NCBI GenBank assembly: GCA_949291395.1
Contig: CASEVW010000195.1
Coordinates: 1 to 34,531 of the forward strand
From: an uncultured Oscillospiraceae bacterium
GTDB lineage: Bacteria; Bacillota; Clostridia; Oscillospirales; Ruminococcaceae
DNA: 34,531 nucleotides
Reading direction: 5' to 3'
Part shown: positions 25,140 through 31,528 of the stretch, one piece after another
How the letters are laid out: every line of letters starts with the position of its first letter
Numbering within the stretch: the first letter of the stretch is position 1
Position numbers and translations under genes: made by a program
Notes under the pieces: model-generated
The model's input: only the letters and a program-made list of their open reading frames with translations
What the model was told of the DNA's origin: nothing
Database searches by the model: none

Positions 25140-26667
25140 AGCCTGCAATGCCATTGGTCTTTTCCGGCTCGGTGACCACCAGGCGCCTGCCATCGCCATT
25201 GTCGGCGGCAATGGCCAGGCCGTCCTCGTGGCGAAGGATCCGCCAAATGCCCTGGTTGAAGGAAGGCTGATATTCATCGGCGGCCTCGCCCCGCTCAAAG
25301 CGCCAGGTCACCCGGCCGTCCCACAGGCCGTCCACTACATTGCCGGTGATCACACGGTAGGTCACCGTGGCGTTCAGATCCGCCTGCCAGCTGCGGGTAG
25401 TAAAGGCGCCATTGGGCAGATCCTCCTGCCAGGTGCCTTCGGCCAGATAGTTATTGCCGTCCTGATAGGCCAGCCAGACGCCCTGGCCGCTGCGGGCGTC
25501 TTCCTCATGCTCGCCGTAGTAGACCATGTAGTTGATGTTGACGGGCTTTTCCCCTGCTTCCTCGGCAGGCTCTTCCGGGCCGGAAACAGCTTCGGAGCTG
25601 GAAGCGCTTGCCGGGCTGGATGCCGGCACAGAACTGGAAGCACTCGCCGGGCTGGACGCAGGCGCAGAGCCAGAAGCGCTGGCCGGGCTGGAGGTAGCCT
25701 GGGAGCTGGAAGCGCTGGCCGGGCCAGAGGTGACCCCGAAGCTCAAGGCAGTGGCCGTATTGGGGGTGGGGCGGAAGCCCATGGCAGCCGCCACATTGGA
25801 AGCGGGGCTGGGGCTTGCCGCACCGGCCGCACTGGAATCAGGCGCAGAGCCGGGGGCGCTGGCCGGGCCGGAATCCGGCTCAGAGTTAGAAGCGCTTGCT
25901 GCGCTGGACGCAGGCCTGGAACCGGACGTGCTGGCCGAACCGGATGCCGGCGCAGAGCCGGAAGCACTTGCCGGAGTGGAAGCAGGTTCGGAAGCCGGTG
26001 CGCTGGACGGGCTGGACTCCGGACTGGAAGCCGGAGTCTCCTCATCAATATCGGTGCTCGGCGTGCTGCCGCTGATGTCCGCAAAGTTTTCGGTGTCCAC
26101 TTCCATGCGGTAAACGGCGGTGAGCAGGTCGGTAGCGTCGTCGATCAGGCGGATCTGCGCATCCATGCCCATGATCTGGGCCACCGTGTCCTTATGAGTG
26201 CTGTCCGCCAGCAGGGTGAACACCGCATCGTAATCTTTTTGGGCGCACAGGTCCCGCAGATGTTCCCGCAAGGACAGGGCGTCATAGAAGACCTTGCCCG
26301 CCGGTTCGTCTTCGCATTCCAGGTCGTCCAACCAGTCCACGGCGTCCTGCATGTCGTTGCCGGGGACCTTGAGCTGGGCCACCGCACCGGACTGGATGGC
26401 CACATCCAGCTGGGCCTGGGCTTCACCCCGCCGGTAAAGCAGGGACGGCTCCGAGCTGGCGATCTCGATGGCGCCATTGAACGCCAGGACCGCCTGGTCG
26501 TAATGTTCAGCCAGCAGGTACCGCTCTCCCAGCTGCAAGGCCCGCTGGAACCGCCGCACCGGCGCGTTGTACCAGCCAAACAGCAGATACACAAGGAGAA
26601 CTGCCACTGCTCCGGCAGCGCCAACGATCCACGACCAATTGGATTTTACATTTTGCTGCACATTCAT
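25123..26667 (-). CDS. Membrane-anchored TPR protein with repetitive Ser/Ala/Pro linker and MORN-like end
   Basis: A 514-residue protein, not a named family. One membrane helix (about 12-31), then TPR-like helices (ALQLGERYLLAEHYDQAVLA, 43-62, and on to about 190). Residues about 198-372 are a low-complexity Ser/Ala/Pro/Gly linker built on a 12-residue period (such as SAPASSPASASS). The end (about 374-514) has a MORN-like unit (GQGVWLAYQDGNNYLAEGTW, then LPNGAF). The layout suggests an anchored cytoplasmic or extracellular domain reaching out on a flexible stalk; which side faces out is not clear. It lies between the small TM gene and the ligase-like gene, overlapping the latter by 17 bases. 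Confidence 0.8.
   Translation of the reverse strand: MNVQQNVKSNWSWIVGAAGAVAVLLVYLLFGWYNAPVRRFQRALQLGERYLLAEHYDQAVLAFNGAIEIASSEPSLLYRRGEAQAQLDVAIQSGAVAQLKVPGNDMQDAVDWLDDLECEDEPAGKVFYDALSLREHLRDLCAQKDYDAVFTLLADSTHKDTVAQIMGMDAQIRLIDDATDLLTAVYRMEVDTENFADISGSTPSTDIDEETPASSPESSPSSAPASEPASTPASASGSAPASGSASTSGSRPASSAASASNSEPDSGPASAPGSAPDSSAAGAASPSPASNVAAAMGFRPTPNTATALSFGVTSGPASASSSQATSSPASASGSAPASSPASASSSVPASSPASASSSEAVSGPEEPAEEAGEKPVNINYMVYYGEHEEDARSGQGVWLAYQDGNNYLAEGTWQEDLPNGAFTTRSWQADLNATVTYRVITGNVVDGLWDGRVTWRFERGEAADEYQPSFNQGIWRILRHEDGLAIAADNGDGRRLVVTEPEKTNGIAGYAQVA
25595..25738. repeat. Tandem 36-bp repeats, block 1 (four units)
   Basis: Four adjoining units begin at 25595, 25631, 25667 and 25703, each opening with GA(G/A)C(T/C)(G/A)GAAGC and diverging by a few bases. 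They encode the 12-residue Ser/Ala/Pro linker units in frame. Units differ, so this is an ageing rather than freshly duplicated array. Confidence 0.9.
25847..26026. repeat. Tandem 36-bp repeats, block 2 (five more diverged units)
   Basis: Units at 25847, 25883, 25919, 25955 and 25991 keep the same 36-bp period and the same reading frame, but are more diverged than block 1. Between the blocks (25739-25846) the period is lost and the encoded linker reads NVAAAMGFRPTPNTATALSF. Confidence 0.85.
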
Positions 26668-26794
26668 TCCTTCTTTCCAAACGATTCACCCGGTACAGGG
26701 GCGTGCCGGGCAAGGGCGGCCTTCCGCATGCAGGCCAGTGCCGATGCCCGTTTTTTGAAGCCCGCGCAGCGCAACATGGCCCCGCGGCGCGTTT

Positions 26795-26950
26795 TCAACG
26801 GTATTCCCGCCAGATGGTCTCCCGGATCTGGCGTTCTTTGCGCTTGAGCAGATGGCCCGTGATTAGCGTCGCTGTCGATGTGAGCACCAGCCCGGCCAGG
26901 CCAATGGCCAGAAAGATCATACCGCTGCTGCCTGTTGTGAAAAACTCCAT
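26795..26950 (-). CDS. 51-residue single-pass membrane protein
   Basis: A short open frame with a strong ribosome binding site (GGAGGGAGATCC before ATG). It encodes 51 residues: MEFFTTGSSG, a hydrophobic helix (about 11-32, MIFLAIGLAGLVLTSTATLI), and a basic tail with LKRKERQIRETIWREYR. The positive charges put the C-terminus in the cytoplasm. It fits tightly between the kinase (34 bp away) and the TPR/linker gene. No known family was recognised. Alternative longer frames over the same bases lack a ribosome binding site and read as non-protein. It could be a regulatory subunit or membrane adaptor for the kinase; that is inference. Confidence 0.8.
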   Translation of the reverse strand: MEFFTTGSSGMIFLAIGLAGLVLTSTATLITGHLLKRKERQIRETIWREYR

Positions 26951-26984
26951 GGATCTCCCTCCAATGTTTGATCAAAGCTTTTTC

Positions 26985-29210
26985 TCAGCTCAGCCAGCCG
27001 CCCACCTGCAGCTGTTCCAGCAGGTTGTCCAGGCGGCTCATCTCCATGTCGCTGACACCGTTCGCCACCGCCTGCTGGTAATATTGCCGGGCCAAACCGG
27101 CATACTGCTCCACCTGGGCGTAATCCCGGTGGGCCACCGGCTTTTGGTCCTGCCAGTCGGCGTACAAAAACGCCAGCCGCATGTAAGGGCGGTAGTCGGT
27201 GGGGTACTGCTGGCACATGGCAAGCAGCGTTTGTTCCGCCCGGTCAAACGCGCCCAGGTTCTGCTGGACCATTGCCAGGTTCAGTGCGGTCAGGGCGTTG
27301 CCCTGACCCCGGTCCATCACGGCCTGCAAGACTGCCTCGGCCTCCTGGTAACAGGCGGCGCTGCTGGCCGGGTCTGCCTGGGCTTTTTCGCTGAGCACCT
27401 GGGCCAGCATCTCGGCGTGCAGCGGGCTGGCATCCCCCAGACTCTCCACCGCCTGGCGCAGCAGCTGGATGCTGCCGTCCAGATCGCCCTGCTGCTGGCA
27501 GATCTGTGCCGCCGCAAGGTAGCACCGGCTCAGGATCTGCGCATCGTCGCTCTGCTGCAATACGCTGCGATAACCGGCCAGTGCCTCGTCAAACATTCCC
27601 TGTACGGTGTTGATCTCGGCCTGGACCACCTGGCAGTCCACCGAGGCCGCACCCCGGGCCTCCAGGGTCTCCAGCGTCTGCTGCGCGCCGTCCAGATCGC
27701 CGCCGCGGGCCTGGGCCATGGCCAGGCCCCGGTAATAGGCGTCGTTGTCCGTGCGGCGTTCCAGCGCCCGCTGGTATTGCGCCATCGCGCTGGCGTAGTC
27801 TCCTATCTCGTACAGGCAGTTGGCCTGTATGTAATAAAAGTCTCCGGCCTGGTCGTCCGACAGCTGATCGGGCAGCAGGCTGCCTGCGCTTTCGGCGTTG
27901 TTCAGAAGGTCCAGCGCCTGCTGGTACTGGGCCTGCTGGTACCATTCCACCGCCAGCCGCAGATAGGCTTCCGCCCGGTCGGGAGACATGTCGATGGCCT
28001 GTTCCAGCAGATCGACGGCTCCTTCGGTGTCTCCCTGGGTAGACAGGGTCTCGCTTTGGGTCACCAGCGTCAGGTAGGCGTTCTGCCGCCCCTGGTACAG
28101 CTGCATCACGCCGTAGCCGGTGCAGGCCAGGCTGGCGCAGAACAGCACCGCAAAGATGCCCCGGGTGATGGTTCGGGCCAGATGGCAGCGGCGGTAGCGG
28201 GCGTCCAGCAGGTCCACATCCTGCAATGCCTGTAACATGTGGGCCGCGTCCGGGAAGCGCCGTTCCGGCTGTTTTTCCATGGCCCGCATGATGATGCTGG
28301 CAAAGGTGGCGCTGATAGGCGGGGCGTGCTCGCTCAGGGGCGTTATCGGATCCAGCGCCTTTTCTGGGGTGCACCCGGTGACCAGATAATACAAGGTGGC
28401 GCCGATGCTGTACACATCGGTGCATTTTGCGATGCCGCCGTAGCCCCCGGCGCGGGTGCTCTGCGCCGCCTGGGAGGAGCGCAGAGACTCCCGGCCGCTC
28501 CGGCTTTCCTGGGCAGGGGCAGGCGGAGGCGCCGGCAGGGTGAGTTCTTCAGGCCGGTATCCGGTGGGCGCATACTCGGTGGATGCCGTCTCGGTGGCGG
28601 TGAGGCCTGAAGCAGCGGGCGGCCCCGCCGTTTTTGCGGGCTGGAGGTACTGTTCCGGGGCAGCAAAACCATGGGTGACCGCATTCACGATGGTGTCGTC
28701 CGCATAGGTCAGCGAGGTATTGAAGTCGATGAGGCAGATGTTCCCCTCCGGCGTGATCATCACGTTGCTGGGCTTGATGTCCCGATGGATGATGACCGGT
28801 TCCTGCTCGTGCAGGTAGGCCACCACCTCGCACAGCTGGCAGGCCCAGCGATGGGCAGAGCGCTGATCGACGGGGCCGTTTTCCTTGACGATCTGGCGCA
28901 TATTCCGGCCAGGGATCAGGTCCATGACGGTGTACACATAGCCGTCGCTGCCCTGGATGATGTCGTAGATGCGGGGCAGATAGCGGTGTTTCAGCCGCTT
29001 GAGGATATCCGCCTCCGCCCGCTGGTCCAGCGCGCCCAGGTATTTCTGCTTGAATCGCTTGATGACCACATCCACATCCAGGCCAAGGCGGTGCGCCCGG
29101 AACAGGGTGCCCATGCCGCCCTCGCTCATGGGCTGGATGTCTATGTATTCCGCCCCAAGCTGTTTTCCGATCTCGTCTGTCAAGTAGCCACGCATCCTTT
29201 CTGCCGCCAT
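26985..29210 (-). CDS. Membrane Ser/Thr protein kinase with C-terminal TPRs
   Basis: A Hanks-type kinase of 741 residues. Kinase core about 22-340: glycine loop MSEGGMGTLFRA, Lys51 in VVIKRF, HRDIKPSN (142-149, catalytic Asp144), DFN (162-164) in place of the usual DFG, APE (184-186), and TDVYSIGATLYYLVTG (264-279). Between APE and TDVYSIG sits an insert of about 73 residues rich in Ser, Thr, Pro and Ala. One membrane helix (about 347-371) is followed by about eight TPR units (380-735), probably outside the cell if the kinase is inside. No PASTA domain and no PP2C phosphatase gene is near. First gene of the cassette; ATG 29210 has no clear ribosome site, and ATG 29195 is the alternative. Confidence 0.92.
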   Translation of the reverse strand: MAAERMRGYLTDEIGKQLGAEYIDIQPMSEGGMGTLFRAHRLGLDVDVVIKRFKQKYLGALDQRAEADILKRLKHRYLPRIYDIIQGSDGYVYTVMDLIPGRNMRQIVKENGPVDQRSAHRWACQLCEVVAYLHEQEPVIIHRDIKPSNVMITPEGNICLIDFNTSLTYADDTIVNAVTHGFAAPEQYLQPAKTAGPPAASGLTATETASTEYAPTGYRPEELTLPAPPPAPAQESRSGRESLRSSQAAQSTRAGGYGGIAKCTDVYSIGATLYYLVTGCTPEKALDPITPLSEHAPPISATFASIIMRAMEKQPERRFPDAAHMLQALQDVDLLDARYRRCHLARTITRGIFAVLFCASLACTGYGVMQLYQGRQNAYLTLVTQSETLSTQGDTEGAVDLLEQAIDMSPDRAEAYLRLAVEWYQQAQYQQALDLLNNAESAGSLLPDQLSDDQAGDFYYIQANCLYEIGDYASAMAQYQRALERRTDNDAYYRGLAMAQARGGDLDGAQQTLETLEARGAASVDCQVVQAEINTVQGMFDEALAGYRSVLQQSDDAQILSRCYLAAAQICQQQGDLDGSIQLLRQAVESLGDASPLHAEMLAQVLSEKAQADPASSAACYQEAEAVLQAVMDRGQGNALTALNLAMVQQNLGAFDRAEQTLLAMCQQYPTDYRPYMRLAFLYADWQDQKPVAHRDYAQVEQYAGLARQYYQQAVANGVSDMEMSRLDNLLEQLQVGGWLS

Positions 29211-29300
29211 GTCTGACGGGGCTTTTCTTTTATTACGGTCCGTTTCGGCCCGGGCCTCCCGCCCAAACGCCTTCCTGGCGCTGTTGATGCCACGTTATGT

Positions 29301-29317
29301 GTCTCATAAAATGAGAC
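29301..29317. repeat. 17-bp palindrome in the kinase leader
   Basis: GTCTCAT and ATGAGAC arms separated by AAA. On the transcript it would form a 7-bp hairpin about 90 bases before the kinase start, without a T run, so it is not a terminator. It could be an operator or an RNA element. Confidence 0.55.
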
Positions 29318-29439
29318 TGATTTTTTGTCAGGCTCGGTGGGAGCAGTTTGCCGCGAATCAGCGGCATTCCGGCGGCCATTCTGGCCCTGTTTTCGCGCCA
29401 GGCAGCCGCACCGAAAAAACCCGGCAAAAATTCGTACCG

Positions 29440-29468
29440 ATTATATCAAACTTTAATATCCGTTTCAA
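29440..29468 (-). promoter_or_regulatory. Promoter of the six-gene kinase cassette
   Basis: Minus-strand TTGAAA (29463-29468), a 17-base spacer and a perfect TATAAT (29440-29445), in AT-rich DNA. About 220 bases of leader separate it from the kinase start. No other good promoter was seen within the cassette. Confidence 0.82.
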
Positions 29469-29541
29469 TAAACGGCGTTATTTTAAAACTATAAACTACA
29501 TACAAAATTACGACTTATTTTATTCTATTTTTATAAAAAAT

Positions 29542-29595
29542 AACGGATACGCCCCTCAAAATTAACCTAGGTTAATTTTGAGGGGCGTATCCGTT
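29542..29595. terminator. Perfect 54-bp palindrome, probable bidirectional terminator after the PBP gene
   Basis: Two exact 27-base arms (29542-29568 and 29569-29595) meet with no spacer around CCTAGG. The outer part is GC-rich (GGATACGCCCCTC), the centre AT-rich (AAAATTAACC). On minus it is followed by ATTTTTTATAAAAAT, on plus by TTCCGG after TT. It lies 166 bases after the PBP stop. A loop-free perfect palindrome is unusual for a terminator. Confidence 0.75.
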
Positions 29596-29760
29596 TTCCG
29601 GGGGGCTTTGCGCCGCCGCAGACCGTTCGTAGGCTCCGCCGCATTTTGGGCGGGAGCCTCTCCCCTTTCCGGCGCTTTCATTCAGAGCGAGCTGGAAAGG
29701 CGATCCACAGTTAATCGTATGGGTTTTCTTTCGTTTTGGCGGGCCCCATTTTTGTCTGCT

Positions 29761-31425
29761 TCAATCGGTGGTTTCCACGATTTGTGCCGCTTCCGTCTCA
29801 GCCAGGATGGCCTGGCGGGTCTCGCTGCTTTGCAGCCAGAACAAGGCGTCGCACACCTTGGCGAACACCGCCGCCGAGCTCTGCCGCGGCTCGGGGGTGC
29901 CGTCCTGCAGCACCACGATGGTGTACAGCGGCTGCCCGGCGGGATAAAACCCGGCGAACCAGTAGTTCATGGCTTCCCGGCCGTCCTCCAGCATCACGCC
30001 GGTCTGGGCGGTGCCGGTCTTGCCTGCCGCCCGGCCATTTTGCGGAGCAGCCTGCCTGCCGATGCCCTCTTCCACCACTGCCCCCAGCATCCGGCGCAGG
30101 GCTGCGGCGGTGTCTTCACGGATGGCACGGCGCACATCCGGCTGATAGAGGGACTGTTCCAGCTGGCCGGTGCTCTCGTTCACCACGCCCTCCAAAAAGC
30201 TGGGGGTGCGGTACTGGCCATCCCCTGCGATCACGTTGAAGGCCCCCGCCAGCTGCACTGGGGCCGCCAGCAGCTGGCCCTGGCCAAAGCTCACGTTGGC
30301 AAGCTCGCCCAGGTCTTGCAGGGTCTCGGCGTCCGGCAGATTGCCGGAGGCACTTTTCAGGCCGCCGCCCAGGTAGACCGTTTGGCCAAAGCCAAAGTTT
30401 TCCGCCATGGCCTGGATGCGGCCGCCTCCCAGCTGCATGCCCAGGTCGATGAAAAAGCAGTTGCAGCTTTTTTCCAGCGCTCCCTGCAGGCCCATCGGAC
30501 CGTGGGCCCGGTTCTGGGCGCAGTGGTACTCATGGCCGTTCAGATCCAGCACGCCCTCGCAGTCCATGCTGTACCAGCCCATGCCCCGTTCCAGCGCACA
30601 GGCCGCCAGCACCGGCTTGAACACCGAGCCTACGTTGTACTGGCAGAGCGTCCGGTCCAGAAAGGGGCTGTTTTCCGCCTGTAAGCTGGCTTGCAGGTCG
30701 TTTGGGTCAAAGCCCGGCACGCTCACGCTGGCTTTCACCTTGGCGGTGGCAGTCTCCAGCACCAGGATGCAGCCAGTGTCCATCATTTCCTGGGCAATGG
30801 CTTCGCAGGCCCGCTGCGCCCCCTCATCCAAGGTGAGCATGAGGCCACGGCCCTGGGTCTCGCCGCCAAGAAGCTGAGGTTCCATCCCTTCCAGCAGCGA
30901 GCCCTGGGCGGTGGTCACGCATTGGATCGACCGGGCGGCCTGCCCCTGGCAAAGCAGCTCGTCAAAGGCAAGTTCCAGCCCGGCCACCCCGTGGCCCTCC
31001 CCGTCCAGATAGCCGATGAGGTGTTCCGCAATGGGCGCCGGAAAATACCGGTCCGGCACAGTGTAGGTGTAGATGCCCACGTCGGTCAGATCCCGGTCCA
31101 CCTGGATGAGAAAGGGCGCCAGGGCATTGCGCTTGGAATACAGATAGGCCTGCTCGCTGTAGGGCACATAGCGGAACAGTTCCGCATAGCTGCTCTCCCC
31201 CGGAATGGACAGCGCATAGTAGCGGCTGCCGTAACGGGTCAGGCTGCGGCCCTCACAGTCGTAGATACCGCCCCGGGGCTGTTCCAGCGTGAGGGTGGTG
31301 ACCGTTTGGCTGGCAGCCGCCTGGGCGTACTGCTCATTTTGAGCCAGCAGAAACAGCCGCCCCTGTACGATGGAAAAAGCCAAAAGCATCGCGCCGAACA
31401 GGGCGATCAGCCGGGTCTGTGTCAT
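29761..31425 (-). CDS. Class B penicillin-binding protein (peptidoglycan transpeptidase)
   Basis: A D,D-transpeptidase that cross-links peptidoglycan from the outer face of the membrane. One N-terminal helix (about 5-26), a dimerisation/pedestal region (about 45-190), then the transpeptidase domain with SxxK at 267-270 (SVFK, Ser267 nucleophile), SxN at 320-322 (SCN) and KTG at 469-471 (GKTGTAQ). The 554 residues are within the range of the PbpA/SpoVD group; the lack of C-terminal PASTA domains argues against PBP2x type. AGGAGGGG precedes the ATG at good spacing. It precedes the kinase cassette on the same strand but is separated by the palindrome. The cell-division or sporulation role cannot be assigned. 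Confidence 0.92.
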   Translation of the reverse strand: MTQTRLIALFGAMLLAFSIVQGRLFLLAQNEQYAQAAASQTVTTLTLEQPRGGIYDCEGRSLTRYGSRYYALSIPGESSYAELFRYVPYSEQAYLYSKRNALAPFLIQVDRDLTDVGIYTYTVPDRYFPAPIAEHLIGYLDGEGHGVAGLELAFDELLCQGQAARSIQCVTTAQGSLLEGMEPQLLGGETQGRGLMLTLDEGAQRACEAIAQEMMDTGCILVLETATAKVKASVSVPGFDPNDLQASLQAENSPFLDRTLCQYNVGSVFKPVLAACALERGMGWYSMDCEGVLDLNGHEYHCAQNRAHGPMGLQGALEKSCNCFFIDLGMQLGGGRIQAMAENFGFGQTVYLGGGLKSASGNLPDAETLQDLGELANVSFGQGQLLAAPVQLAGAFNVIAGDGQYRTPSFLEGVVNESTGQLEQSLYQPDVRRAIREDTAAALRRMLGAVVEEGIGRQAAPQNGRAAGKTGTAQTGVMLEDGREAMNYWFAGFYPAGQPLYTIVVLQDGTPEPRQSSAAVFAKVCDALFWLQSSETRQAILAETEAAQIVETTD

Positions 31426-31528
31426 AAACCGCTCCCCTCCTTTGCCGCTGAGTATGGGCCGAGGGGCGGCGGTTTAGACGGTGCGGGGAGAAAAATCATA
31501 AAGCAGACACCGGCTGCCCGGCCAGGGC

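Larger units (their letters stand above)
29211..29760. other. Gene-free 550-bp region: kinase leader, promoter and palindrome
   Basis: No plausible gene in 550 bp. It holds the kinase promoter and a leader of about 220 bases (29211-29433) with a short palindrome (29301-29317), an AT-rich block (about 29420-29545), the 54-bp palindrome and, at 29632-29660, an imperfect GC-rich hairpin of unclear role after the PBP stop. The open frames here have no ribosome sites and no recognisable content. Confidence 0.7.

Noticed and set aside
25595..26026. CRISPR-like array
   Set aside because: The units are contiguous without spacers, coding and in frame, and no cas gene is nearby.
25228..26847. A 539-residue plus-strand frame and a 193-residue one with LEALAGLDAG repeats
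   Set aside because: Both arise because the 36-bp repeats are a multiple of three and stay open on the other strand; no ribosome site or fold-like content, while the minus frame has a TM helix, TPRs and MORN-like end.
26664..26975. A 103-residue minus-strand frame between kinase and stalk gene
   Set aside because: No ribosome site and no membrane or domain signal; the 51-residue frame over the same bases has both a ribosome site and a TM helix.
21228..29210. Cassette as a known defence or secretion system
   Set aside because: No nuclease, toxin, ATPase, pore or secretion-motor gene is present, and the kinase/TPR/ligase mix did not match a named system; kept as an unassigned envelope candidate.
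29209..29565. Open frames upstream of the kinase
   Set aside because: Composition follows the AT-rich and palindromic DNA; they overlap the promoter and have no ribosome sites.
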